The notes under the pieces were generated by a model, which was not told where the DNA came from, ran no database searches, and saw only the letters and a list, made by a program, of their open reading frames with translations. From Methylomicrobium sp051061015 (lineage in GTDB: Bacteria; Pseudomonadota; Gammaproteobacteria; Methylococcales; Methylomonadaceae), in contig JBPFEG010000013.1 of NCBI GenBank assembly GCA_051061015.1, forward strand, positions 62,001 to 126,000: a stretch of DNA of 64,000 nt. Reading direction: 5' to 3'. The position numbers and the translations under genes are program-made. Below are positions 8,654-17,315 of this stretch, piece by piece (within the stretch, counting starts at the first letter, position 1; every line of letters begins with the position of its first letter).

Positions 8654-10252
8654 ATGAAGATCTTAACGTACAAAAAATCCAGTTCACTGTCCCGGATTGC
8701 TTTAGCTATTGCTGCAACCTTGGCGACATCCCAGGCATTTGCCGACGCGGTGACCGACTGGAACTTATACACCGCCCTGGCCACCAAAGGTGCAACCTCA
8801 AAGACAACCGGCTCAGCCAGCGCTGCGCTTAACTCCAACGTGGCAACACGGGTTGCGGCTATCGAGGCCAGAGCGGTATTCGACGCGGTCAATGTAATCG
8901 AGCGCTTCAGCAACAAAAGCTATTACTACTCCGACAGCCCATCAAGCTCGCCTACACCTCAATCTGCATCTGCCGCTGCCGCACAAGCGGCGCATGATGT
9001 GCTCCATGCTTTGCAACCGAATGTTAACACCCAAGCATGGTTGGATAGCCAATTAGCCTCGGATCTGGCCGCGCTAGGTGTAAATCCGGTGACTGATCCC
9101 GGCGTGGTTGCGGGTCAGGCTGCCGCAGCCGCCGCGATGGCTGCCAGAACCGATGATAACTCAGCGATCAGAACCGGTTACATTCCGACCAGCAATATTT
9201 CCGCCGACGGCAAACCCAATGCCACCGGCAATCCGGGCATCGGTTTATGGCGGCCCAGCAACGGAGGTGCAGGTCTTGTTGACTCCAACACCGGAGCGCC
9301 AACTGGTTTTGACGGGACTGGCACAATCGTGCCGAGTGCTGCGGTTGACTTCAACTGGAAAAATGTCACCCCGTTCAGCTTGACCACGCGGGAAAAACAA
9401 GAGCTGGTTGCCGCCGTCCCACCTGCCCTGAAAGTCGGCAGCGAGGAATACAATGCCGAATTGGATTTTGTAAAAACTCACGGTCAGGACTTCGCTAATC
9501 CGGGCAGCCGCACCGGCGACCAATTGCTGCAAGCCCTGTACTACAAAGCGGATGCGGAATTGTTCACCAACGAAGCGGCTCGCCTCGGTTCGGCAGCGCG
9601 GGGTTTTAGCCTGGTGCAAAACGCCAAATTGTTCGCGGCGCTGGATAGCGCCCTGGCAGATGCCCGCATCGCGGCCTGGCAATCAAAATACGACCTGGCT
9701 TTCTGGCGTCCTATTACTGCCTTGAATGCCGAGGCTTCAGGTGCCGCATCGATCTATGACTGGAAGCCCCTGGGTACAACGCCTTCTCATCCTTCAAACA
9801 CCAGTGGTCATAGTGCCACCGTATCGGCCGGGACCGAAATTCTCAGGGCGTTCTTTAAATCGGATAACATCGTTCCCTCCCAACAACCGCAGACTTTGAC
9901 GATCTTCCCCTGGCTGGTGGGCACCAACAACGGCACCGGCAAGCTGGCAACGCCGATTGACGGTCAAGATGCCACCACCCGTAATGTATCGACCCTGACT
10001 CAGCTTCAGTTGGATAATGGCCGCAGCCGCCTATACCTGGGCGTGCATTACGGCAACGACGACTTTCAGGGCCAAACCCTGGGCCTGTCAGTAGCCGATG
10101 CGATTCTCGCAGACCAACAAGACCCTGCAGTTCAAGGTGTGACACGCTTCACAGGCCATAAAAATATCGCGAGTGCCAGGAATTTGTATTCCATCTTCGT
10201 AAGCAACTCGAATGTTTCCGGATTTTATGGCCTTGATGATAACGAGGAATAG
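8654..10252 (+). CDS. secreted vanadium-haloperoxidase/PAP2 superfamily protein
   Basis: 532 residues with an N-terminal signal peptide (positive SSLSR, hydrophobic core, cleavage likely after AFA). All three superfamily blocks are intact: KX6RP at K345, R352, P353; SGH at S384-G385-H386 (preceded by PSHPSNT); and SRX5H at S458, R459, H465, with D469 three residues later. The last histidine is the one that binds vanadate or phosphate in the family. The product is therefore a periplasmic or exported vanadium-dependent haloperoxidase-like enzyme or a related phosphatase; motifs alone do not distinguish these. GAGGA at seven bases from the ATG supports the start. Neighbours give no pathway context. 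Confidence 0.85.
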   Translation: MKILTYKKSSSLSRIALAIAATLATSQAFADAVTDWNLYTALATKGATSKTTGSASAALNSNVATRVAAIEARAVFDAVNVIERFSNKSYYYSDSPSSSPTPQSASAAAAQAAHDVLHALQPNVNTQAWLDSQLASDLAALGVNPVTDPGVVAGQAAAAAAMAARTDDNSAIRTGYIPTSNISADGKPNATGNPGIGLWRPSNGGAGLVDSNTGAPTGFDGTGTIVPSAAVDFNWKNVTPFSLTTREKQELVAAVPPALKVGSEEYNAELDFVKTHGQDFANPGSRTGDQLLQALYYKADAELFTNEAARLGSAARGFSLVQNAKLFAALDSALADARIAAWQSKYDLAFWRPITALNAEASGAASIYDWKPLGTTPSHPSNTSGHSATVSAGTEILRAFFKSDNIVPSQQPQTLTIFPWLVGTNNGTGKLATPIDGQDATTRNVSTLTQLQLDNGRSRLYLGVHYGNDDFQGQTLGLSVADAILADQQDPAVQGVTRFTGHKNIASARNLYSIFVSNSNVSGFYGLDDNEE

Positions 10253-10287
10253 CATCAATAAAGACTGATCCGAGCTTATCACAGCGC

Positions 10288-10342
10288 CCCCGGCTTTTCT
10301 TGAAGTGAGGCGTATTGAATCGCATTCCTTCACTTTAGCCGG
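10288..10342 (+). terminator. imperfect hairpin, possible terminator of the haloperoxidase-like gene
   Basis: CCCGGCT at 10288-10294 pairs with AGCCGGG at 10336-10342, and AAGTGA inside pairs with the TCACTT near the other arm. There is no T-run after the stem, so termination is only a suggestion. Confidence 0.35.
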
Positions 10343-10526
10343 GACCGCTACCTCAACAGTCGGCTCAAACCCACAAAGGATGGACAAAGGTCTTTCGGTT
10401 GATGCGGTAACTAAAAAAGTGCCGTCTCCTTGTTAGGCAACAGGGACTGACAGGGAATCCTTTCAATTTATGTTTGCCTTTCAGAGAATGCTCCCTCCTC
10501 TTCACTCAGCCCCTTACAAATATATC

Positions 10527-10555
10527 TTGACATCACTAAATAGGACGCCCATACT
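10527..10555 (+). promoter_or_regulatory. sigma-70-type promoter of the cold-shock gene
   Basis: TTGACA at 10527-10532 and CATACT at 10550-10555, separated by exactly 17 bases. Transcription from about 10562 would give a leader of roughly 145 bases, similar to the long untranslated leaders of cspA-type mRNAs. Confidence 0.6.
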
Positions 10556-10706
10556 AACGCCAGCTTGAAAAGAAGATTTACACTCTGTTTACCATTTCGA
10601 CGTTTCTCTCGTAGTTTCTCGTACTTGTTTTTCATTAAGTAAGTTCCAATTTTACCAGCTGCACCTCCCTTTTAGGGATTTAGATTAATTTTTTAGAGGA
10701 CTTACT

Positions 10707-10922
10707 ATGTCTACAATCACTACCGGAACCGTTAAATGGTTTAATTCTGAAAAAGGCTTCGGCTTTATCCAGCAACAATCAGGCCCGGACGTTTTCGTCC
10801 ACTTCAGAAGCATCGTTAACGCAGGCGGCTACAAATCCCTGGATGAAGGCCAAAAAGTCGAGTTCAGCGTGACCTCCGGCCCCAAAGGCCCTCAAGCAGA
10901 AAACGTAAAAGTCATCAACTAA
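10707..10922 (+). CDS. CspA-family cold-shock protein
   Basis: 71 residues, one cold-shock (OB-fold) domain. Both RNA-binding motifs are present: KGFGFIQ (RNP1) and VFVHF (RNP2), with the N-terminal GTVKWFNSEKGFGF block. Such proteins bind single-stranded RNA or DNA and melt RNA structure. AGAGGA lies upstream of the ATG. The gene is monocistronic, with its own promoter, long leader and a strong terminator. Whether it is cold-induced cannot be told from sequence; some paralogues are constitutive. Confidence 0.94.
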   Translation: MSTITTGTVKWFNSEKGFGFIQQQSGPDVFVHFRSIVNAGGYKSLDEGQKVEFSVTSGPKGPQAENVKVIN

Positions 10923-10931
10923 ATTGACTTT

Positions 10932-10970
10932 ACAGGCTGCGGTCTAACCTGCCCCGCAGCCTGTCTTTCT
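10932..10970 (+). terminator. Rho-independent terminator after the cold-shock gene
   Basis: A perfect 11-bp GC-rich stem (ACAGGCTGCGG at 10932-10942 with CCGCAGCCTGT at 10954-10964), an 11-base loop, and a pyrimidine/T-rich tail CTTTCT. Confidence 0.8.
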
Positions 10971-11356
10971 CCCCCCATAAGTTTCCTTCCTGCTTTCCGC
11001 ACCGTTAGTCAACTGATCTTATAAGCTAATCACGCACTGATAGGGATTCGTCTTTCATTAGGTAGTTCGGCGGCGCTGATGCCAAGCCCAAATCTGTTTT
11101 AGACGATCATAAAAGCCATTCCCTTCCGTATGGGGACGCAACCAATACAGCCAAAATCTCACCGCCCATCGCTCCCTTATTCTCTTTATCCTGGGGTGAC
11201 ATCAAATAACGTTAATGCAGTTACGGATAGTTCGCGGTATGATATTTTCAAATTGACCGCCAGCTTGCTGTCTCTCCATTCGGCCAAAGCCACGAAGATT
11301 CTGGCGGAGATCGCTTCTCGGAATCAACTCTGTCACTTCTTTATCATTGGGACAAA
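10971..11356. other. intergenic region
   Basis: 386 bases between the cold-shock terminator and the GGDEF-EAL gene. An open frame crosses its 3' half (11130 onward) but shows no family signature and overlaps the next gene. I see no riboswitch or RNA gene; the promoter of the next gene is presumably here. Confidence 0.45.
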
Positions 11357-13678
11357 ATGCAATATAAGATTCCCCTGCTTCTGGCTAGTGCGCTTGTATT
11401 AGCGGATATTTCATATCTTCTCATCGATTATTATTGGCAGTCGCTCGACAACTATGCATTACTGCTGTTGAGTATAAATGGCATGTTCAGCCTCTATACG
11501 GCCGCCGCCCACTTCTCATCGGGAAAACGTCTTCAATCAATCGACAAACTGCCTCTGCCTACCCCTATAGAAGGGCCCGGCTTGCAATCTTTCGATCAAA
11601 TATTGATCCGTCATTTTCCCGATTTACTCTGTTTAAAAGACAAGGAAGGACGCTGGCTGGCCGCATCGACTGATTACCTGACCGGTTTCGGATTAACGAA
11701 AACCGACTATTTTGGAAAAACCAATTTCGAACTGGCCCAAAAAGCCGACTGCGATGTTGTGACGCTGAAAAACTGCGCGGCGGAAGATAAAAAGTGCTGG
11801 GAACGGGGCGCACCGATTCAGACGCTCAGACAGATTTCCTCCGAATTGACCCTGGAGGAAACCCGTACGCCGGTGTTCGATCTCGACCAAAAACCTTTTC
11901 GATTGATCCTCACCGGCAGGCCCGCAAACGAGTTCGACAAAAACAGAACCCGTCTCGAACGGCTGGACAAGGCCTTACAGAGTTCCCCCATCGCTTATGC
12001 GCTGCTTGATCAGCATTTTCACCTGCTCGAAAGCAACCCCGCCTTCAGCGAATTGACCGGCTATCAACCGACCGAATTAGCCAATAAGAGCATCGCAATG
12101 CTTGTCAGCAGTTCCGGAGCGGACAAATCGCGGCCTTCAGCGGATGGTTTATTCAACATAAGCAAAGACAGATACGGAGCATGGACATTTGAATGCCGGC
12201 ACAAACAAGGCTATAGCTTTCCCGTTCGGATAGAAATGACCGCGGTTAAGGCCGGTGAACAGGAAATGCATTATTTCACCCACCTGAACGACCTTACCGA
12301 ACAAAAAAGGCTCGAGGACCAACTCAAGCTGATTTCGCATCACGACGACCTGACCGGCCTCTCCAATCGCCAGCTGTTTTTTGAACGATTAGAACAGTTT
12401 CTGTCAACCTCGGTCCGCTATCGGCTGCATGCGGTCGTTTTGCACATCAATCTTGACCGCTTTAAATCGATCAATGAATCCATGGGACATGGCGCAGGCG
12501 ACGAATTGCTGAGGCTGGCCGGAAAAAGATTGAGCGAGATAACGCGTAAAGGCGATGTAGTGGCCCGATTAAGCGGCGACGAGTTTGCCATTTTACTGCT
12601 GAATGACAAGGATCAGAATCGGACTGTCTATGGGGCATCGATGATGGCGAAGAAAATCATTCGCTATTTGTCTGAAGCTTTCTACATACAACGCAAAGAA
12701 ATATTCATCAGCGTCAGCATCGGCATTGCAATATTTCCCGAAGACGGCTCCCGGCCTGAAACATTGCTAAAAAATGCGGATATCGCAATGAAAGAAGCTA
12801 AAAACCTCGGCCGCAATAATTACCAGTTCTACCGCAAGGAATACACCACTGCAACCCAAGACCGGTTGACGATGGAAATGAATCTGCGGAAGGCAATTGC
12901 CAGAAACGAATTGCAGCTGTACTACCAGCCGCAATATCTTGCGAAGGATAGGCTGCTCTGCGGCGCCGAAGTATTGATTCGCTGGTTTCAAACTTCTAAT
13001 GGCGAGACCAAAATGGTGCCGCCGAATGTATTCATTCCGGTCGCGGAAGAATCCGGGCTGATCGTCGAAATCGGAAAATGGATTTTAAGAACGGCCTGCG
13101 CGCAGATCAAGAGCTGGCAGGAAGAAGGTATTTTCTTGCCGCAGGTTGCAGTCAATATTTCGGCTCGGCAATTTACCGATCCCGATTTTTTACAAATTGT
13201 CGAAGAGGCTCTCCGGGAAAGTGGCCTTGCCCCCGAACATCTTGAACTGGAGATTACCGAGTCGATGCTGGTCGGCAACGTCAAACGGATCGAGCTGCAA
13301 CTGAAGCGCCTGAAAAAAATGGGTATTCACATCGCTCTGGACGATTTCGGCACCGGCTATTCTTCCCTCTCTTATTTGAAAAATTTCCCGGTTGACGTGC
13401 TCAAAATCGATCAGTCTTTCATAAGGGAAATGACCCATGATTCCCGCGACGCCAATATTGCCCGAGCGATCATCGAAATGGGGCATTCTCTGGGACAGAA
13501 AATCGTTGCGGAAGGCGTCGAAACCGAGGATCAGCTCCGTTATCTGGTACGGCGCGAGTGCGACATCATCCAGGGTTATTTCTTCAGCCCGCCGTTACCC
13601 CATCACAAAATGACCGATCTGGTGCGCCAGCAAAAGCACAAAATTGCCAAAGCGGAAACCCAGCGTTTATTAAGCTAA
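11357..13678 (+). CDS. membrane-bound PAS-GGDEF-EAL cyclic-di-GMP protein
   Basis: 773 residues. Two N-terminal membrane segments (about 6-26 and 32-50), two PAS-like regions (about 80-180 and 205-320), a GGDEF domain (about 335-490) and an EAL domain (about 510-760). The cyclase signature reads SGDEF (406-410) instead of GGDEF, and an RxxD inhibitory site (R397-D400) stands at the correct five-residue distance. The phosphodiesterase signature reads EVL (538-540), while the metal-binding DDFGTGYSSL (from D662) and AEGVET are intact. It is probably a functional c-di-GMP phosphodiesterase, with the cyclase half active or acting as a sensor. The signal sensed is unknown. The start lacks a strong ribosome binding site. 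Confidence 0.9.
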   Translation: MQYKIPLLLASALVLADISYLLIDYYWQSLDNYALLLLSINGMFSLYTAAAHFSSGKRLQSIDKLPLPTPIEGPGLQSFDQILIRHFPDLLCLKDKEGRWLAASTDYLTGFGLTKTDYFGKTNFELAQKADCDVVTLKNCAAEDKKCWERGAPIQTLRQISSELTLEETRTPVFDLDQKPFRLILTGRPANEFDKNRTRLERLDKALQSSPIAYALLDQHFHLLESNPAFSELTGYQPTELANKSIAMLVSSSGADKSRPSADGLFNISKDRYGAWTFECRHKQGYSFPVRIEMTAVKAGEQEMHYFTHLNDLTEQKRLEDQLKLISHHDDLTGLSNRQLFFERLEQFLSTSVRYRLHAVVLHINLDRFKSINESMGHGAGDELLRLAGKRLSEITRKGDVVARLSGDEFAILLLNDKDQNRTVYGASMMAKKIIRYLSEAFYIQRKEIFISVSIGIAIFPEDGSRPETLLKNADIAMKEAKNLGRNNYQFYRKEYTTATQDRLTMEMNLRKAIARNELQLYYQPQYLAKDRLLCGAEVLIRWFQTSNGETKMVPPNVFIPVAEESGLIVEIGKWILRTACAQIKSWQEEGIFLPQVAVNISARQFTDPDFLQIVEEALRESGLAPEHLELEITESMLVGNVKRIELQLKRLKKMGIHIALDDFGTGYSSLSYLKNFPVDVLKIDQSFIREMTHDSRDANIARAIIEMGHSLGQKIVAEGVETEDQLRYLVRRECDIIQGYFFSPPLPHHKMTDLVRQQKHKIAKAETQRLLS

Positions 13679-14194
13679 GCATCACACAGCTTCGTTCTCT
13701 TCGAAATCTTTGAAAGGCAAGCGGATGAAAATGCTTGATGAACGCAAAAAGCCGAATTCAGCCTACCCCTCTTTTCAAAGTCTACCCGACGCCAACGTAA
13801 AACGCTCCACTAATACTCAACAGTAAAAATCGGTCGCTTTCCCGATTTTTAATCAGCAATTTGCTCAGCCCTTCGCGCTACCGATAGCGCAATTTTCCCT
13901 TGACCCTTCCAAAAAAGGCGCTATTCGCCTCCGTTTTGCGCTTCTTTACGGACAAGAATCCAAAAACAAAAATTCACCGAATCTGTGTTCGCTACCGTAC
14001 AGAATTTAATTGATCTCGTAGTTATAACAAAACCATGAGAAAGGAGCGTCATTTTAAGCTCCAGTTAGCCGCAAAGAGTTGATCGGAATTTATCTTTTCG
14101 CAGGGAGTTTTTGTACTGAAGGTCCAAGCACGACACTCGCAGAGACGTCTTCGACCTCTTGCTGATGTTTCCCGTTTTCCACTGAGGAGCCCCC
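13679..14194. other. intergenic region
   Basis: 516 bases without a credible gene. It contains an AT-capped hairpin at 13825-13850, a small GCGCTA/TAGCGC hairpin at 13875-13890, and the upstream region of the HAF-repeat gene, whose GAGGAG ribosome binding site is at about 14184-14189. Confidence 0.5.
13825..13850. terminator. possible terminator after the GGDEF-EAL gene
   Basis: AAAAATCGG at 13825-13833 and CCGATTTTT at 13842-13850 form a perfect 9-bp stem with an eight-base loop. The A and T flanks mean it could work in either direction, but the GC core is short. Confidence 0.4.
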
Positions 14195-15097
14195 ATGCTG
14201 TTGAGGACAATGCCGCGCTTTACTACCTGTGGTTTTTTTTCTTTGCTGTTTACCTTCTGCATAGTGCGTAGCAACCTGGCGCAAGAATACAGCTTCACCA
14301 CCATCGATGTCCCCGGCGCGACCGCCACGTTGGCCAACGCGATTACGCCGGAAGGCGATATCGTGGGATATTACCTGGATAGCGGCAACCCTCCCAATTC
14401 TCACGGATTTCTGCTGAGCAAAGGCAAGTTCACTCCGATCAATGTTCCCGGTGCGGCCTCCACCTATGCCACCGGGATCAACCAGGACGGCGATATCATC
14501 GGGCATTATCTGGACACGAACAGTACCTTTCACGGTTTTTTGCTGAGCAAAAACGAGTTCATTCCCATCGATGCTCCCGGCGCGGCCTACACGTTTATAA
14601 ATGGGATTAACCTCAAAGGCGATATCGTAGGGGAATATCAGGACAGTCACTTTCCTTTTAACACGCACGGTTTTTTGCTCAGCGAAGGCGAGTTTACGAC
14701 AATCGACATTCTTGGAGCGACTTCCACTTATGCCACCGGGATCAGCCCGGAAGGCGATATCATAGGCCAGTACCAGGACAACAGCACCGCTTTGAATACG
14801 CACGGGTTTCTGTTGAGTAAAGGCGCATTTACCTCCATTGACTTCCCTCAAGCCGGATTTACTGCAGCACGCGGGATCAACCCGCTCGGGGATATCGTGG
14901 GGAATATGAAGGATGCAGAGGGTAATCTGCCCGGTTTTTTGCTCAGCAAGGGCAAGTTCACGTCTATCCGCGTCCCCGGAGCCTTGCTTCAAGGTATTGT
15001 AGGAACGATAGCGATGGGAGTGAATCCGCGGGGCGAGATCGTGGGGTACTACGAGGACCGTGAGCGTAATGTGCACGGTTTTCTCAGGAGGGAGTAA
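14195..15097 (+). CDS. secreted HAF-repeat protein
   Basis: 300 residues with a likely signal peptide (hydrophobic stretch about residues 10-24, cleavage near NLAQ). The mature part is six tandem repeats starting near residues 34, 79, 122, 167, 212 and 255, with periods of 43-45. The repeat core is FTxIDVPGA, then GINPxGDIVGYYxD, then HGFLLSKG, as in the HAF family of extracellular proteins, which probably fold as a beta-propeller-like array. No catalytic residues are recognisable; function unknown. GAGGAG six bases before the ATG supports the start. A long minus-strand frame over the same region is a by-product of the repeat composition. Confidence 0.8.
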   Translation: MLLRTMPRFTTCGFFSLLFTFCIVRSNLAQEYSFTTIDVPGATATLANAITPEGDIVGYYLDSGNPPNSHGFLLSKGKFTPINVPGAASTYATGINQDGDIIGHYLDTNSTFHGFLLSKNEFIPIDAPGAAYTFINGINLKGDIVGEYQDSHFPFNTHGFLLSEGEFTTIDILGATSTYATGISPEGDIIGQYQDNSTALNTHGFLLSKGAFTSIDFPQAGFTAARGINPLGDIVGNMKDAEGNLPGFLLSKGKFTSIRVPGALLQGIVGTIAMGVNPRGEIVGYYEDRERNVHGFLRRE

Positions 15098-15144
15098 CCG
15101 GTCTTATCCCTGTTTAACGGACTGATGCTGTTAAACGAAGCAAA

Positions 15145-16047
15145 TCAATCCGCATCGTCAATTTCAAAAAATATCCAGCGGATGCGTGAATGGGTTTGCT
15201 TTATCTCCCTTTCCATCCGATTGATTTGTTGAACCGCGTCCCTGACCGCCATTTCGGGATCGAACTCGGCTTTAATGGTCAGCATGACTGCATTGCCATG
15301 ACTGATCGCCCAAAGATTCAGCACCTGCCGCACGCAGGGTTGATTTTTAAGGTACTGCTCAACATGATCGCGAACCTCTTCGACCGCTTCGCCGATCAGC
15401 AGGGAATGCACTTCCTGGCCAACGACAGCGGCGACCACAACCAGCAACAAGCCGATCAATATCGAACCGGCCGCGTCATAGGCGGTGTTGCCGGTAATCA
15501 TCGTCAGGCCCAGCATCACCAGCGCGATAACCAACCCCGCCAGCGCAGCGATGTCTTCCCCGGTCACCACCATCAGTTCGGACGACTGGGTTTCCCGAAA
15601 CCATTGCCATAATGAACGCTCGCCCTTTTCGACCGCCATCGCCGCCAAAGCGCCTTTAAGGGAAAAAGCTTCCAGACCTATCGCACTCAGCAGGATGAAT
15701 AAGGCAACCCGCCCGTTTTCGACGGCATGAGGATGTATATAGCGCAGCCAGCCTTCATATATCGAAAACAGTCCGCCAACCGAAAACAAAATGATCGCCA
15801 CCATCATCGACCATATATAGGATTCGCGTCCGAAGCCCATCGGATGCTTGGGCGTCGCTTCTTTTTTTGAGCGCTTCATTCCGACCAGCAACAGCACCTG
15901 GTTGCCGCAATCGGCAAAAGAATGGATGGCTTCGGCCAGCAATGAGCCCGATCCTGTCCACAAGGCTGCACCGGTCTTTGCCGCGGCAATGCCGATATTG
16001 GCAGCAAATGCATAAAGAACTGCTTTGGTTGAATGGACGTCTGTCAT
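15145..16047 (-). CDS. cation diffusion facilitator family metal transporter
   Basis: 300 residues, about six membrane segments and a cytoplasmic C-terminal domain (from about residue 210). LLAEAIHSFADCGNQVLLL carries the HxxxD metal pair in helix 2. The helix-5 site reads GEDIAALAGL instead of two aspartates, as in the ZnT9/SLC30A9-like branch of the family. It probably exports Zn2+ or a similar divalent metal in exchange for protons; selectivity cannot be assigned. It is convergent with the HAF gene and divergent from the PLA2-like gene. Confidence 0.88.
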   Translation of the reverse strand: MTDVHSTKAVLYAFAANIGIAAAKTGAALWTGSGSLLAEAIHSFADCGNQVLLLVGMKRSKKEATPKHPMGFGRESYIWSMMVAIILFSVGGLFSIYEGWLRYIHPHAVENGRVALFILLSAIGLEAFSLKGALAAMAVEKGERSLWQWFRETQSSELMVVTGEDIAALAGLVIALVMLGLTMITGNTAYDAAGSILIGLLLVVVAAVVGQEVHSLLIGEAVEEVRDHVEQYLKNQPCVRQVLNLWAISHGNAVMLTIKAEFDPEMAVRDAVQQINRMEREIKQTHSRIRWIFFEIDDAD

Positions 16048-16231
16048 AACCAGGCTGGATGTTGAGCAATGACCTTAAGTTTAGCAGGTAGAAAACGCCA
16101 TTACGCTTTTTATCTTTTCGCGTGAGGAAATTTCTCGATTTCACTTAGGTTTATATAGCATCCGCCATGCGTATGCGTTAGGATAAGAAAACCGGTAAAC
16201 CGATGAATCCAACACTATTCGTAAAGCGCAG

Positions 16232-16795
16232 ATGAATGATCGCCGTTTACTATTGCTGAATAGCCGCCAGTTTCTGATAGGCTTATTGACGAGCAGCCTG
16301 TGCGCGGGCTGCTCGTCTCTCGAGTCCCGGTTAACCATCGAACCTTATACTAAAAACAAGCCGATGCGGAATGCGCTCGAAGACGTGGCGGAAGCCTATT
16401 GCCAGGAAAAGCGCCCTCCTCCGGCAGCGCAGCCCGATTTTATTTTTACCACCGACGGCTGCTCACGCTGGCCGGATGGCTCCTGGGTTGCCTGCTGCAT
16501 TGCGCACGACATCGCGTATTGGTGCGGCGGCAGCGATCAAGATCGCACAAATGCCGATCAGGAATTGATGCGCTGCGTGAACGCCAAAACCCAGGGCATC
16601 GGACACATTCTCTACGCCGGAGTCCGACTGGGCGGGATTCCCTGGCTACCGACCCCATGGCGTTGGGGGTATGGTTGGGATAACTGGCCCGCCGGTTATG
16701 ATAAGCCACAGGAGTTTGTACCGGTAAAAAAACTTTTTGATGACCTTGATGTGTATAAGATAATCGAGCGGCATCTGCAAGGAAGCGACCATTAA
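16232..16795 (+). CDS. phospholipase A2-like lipoprotein
   Basis: 187 residues. The N-terminus is a lipoprotein-type signal ending LCAGC (C27 would be lipidated, although the -3 residue is unusual). The central sequence WVACCIAHDIAYWCGG contains the CCxxHDxxY signature of the phospholipase A2 active site (H92, D93), and cysteines at 57, 77, 88, 89, 98 and 115 could form the disulfides typical of that fold. The likely location is the inner leaflet of the outer membrane. The calcium loop is not clear, so lipase activity is inferred. A small membrane protein and a lysophospholipase-like hydrolase follow on the same strand. Confidence 0.65.
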   Translation: MNDRRLLLLNSRQFLIGLLTSSLCAGCSSLESRLTIEPYTKNKPMRNALEDVAEAYCQEKRPPPAAQPDFIFTTDGCSRWPDGSWVACCIAHDIAYWCGGSDQDRTNADQELMRCVNAKTQGIGHILYAGVRLGGIPWLPTPWRWGYGWDNWPAGYDKPQEFVPVKKLFDDLDVYKIIERHLQGSDH

Positions 16796-16871
16796 GATGA
16801 ATGCTCTTCTGCTTTATTTCTTAAAAATATTGCCGTTTCACTGGTTGTAAAAATCGATTGGAGAAAAACCG

Positions 16872-17246
16872 ATGAATAAAGATGCTCCTGGATTGCGAAT
16901 GATCTATGAGGGATCATTGCAAGTTGGAATTTATATATTTATCTTTTTCGGCCTGTTTTCCGTGGCATTAAGCCTTTGGATTCTTTACAAAAAGAACACA
17001 TTGAAAACCAAATACATCCTATTGATCGCCTGGGGCATTCTTCCGCCTGTCTGGTTTGTCGTGGAATATTTTTTTATTTATATACCCTATGGGGTCGAAG
17101 GCTCTTTCAATTTTTTTCAATATGGGCAGAATATCGCCTCGAAGCTCTGGGCAGCGGTTTTCGCGCTGATTTCAATTGATCTTTATAAAGCCAATGAAAA
17201 AGCCAAGGAAGCTCAAAAAAACAAAGTTTCAGAGGAAGACGGTTAA
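16872..17246 (+). CDS. small membrane protein of unknown function
   Basis: 124 residues with about three hydrophobic segments (about 19-38, 47-68 and 88-106) and a charged lysine/glutamate-rich tail. GGAGAAAA precedes the ATG. I recognise no family. It lies 76 bases after the PLA2-like lipoprotein and 69 before the most likely start of the hydrolase, so these may form a short operon. Confidence 0.65.
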   Translation: MNKDAPGLRMIYEGSLQVGIYIFIFFGLFSVALSLWILYKKNTLKTKYILLIAWGILPPVWFVVEYFFIYIPYGVEGSFNFFQYGQNIASKLWAAVFALISIDLYKANEKAKEAQKNKVSEEDG

Positions 17247-17315
17247 ACTTTCAGCGGCAAGATTGCTTGAAATAAGGTGTGCGGGCTCTTCGATCAAAAT
17301 AATAACTTTACATCC

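Larger units (their letters stand above)
10253..10706. other. intergenic region containing the cold-shock promoter and leader
   Basis: 454 bases without a gene. It holds an imperfect hairpin at 10288-10342 just after the haloperoxidase-like gene, a consensus-like promoter at 10527-10555, and an AT-rich leader of about 145 bases ending at the cold-shock start codon. Confidence 0.6.

Noticed and set aside
14090..15076. Minus-strand frame of 328 codons opposite the HAF-repeat gene
   Set aside because: It mirrors the repeats of the plus-strand gene, has no signal peptide or family motif, and the plus-strand gene has a proper ribosome binding site and signal peptide.
15112..15136. GTTTAAC/GTTAAAC inverted repeat between the HAF gene and the CDF transporter
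   Set aside because: Only seven AT-rich pairs around an eleven-base loop; too weak to call a terminator.
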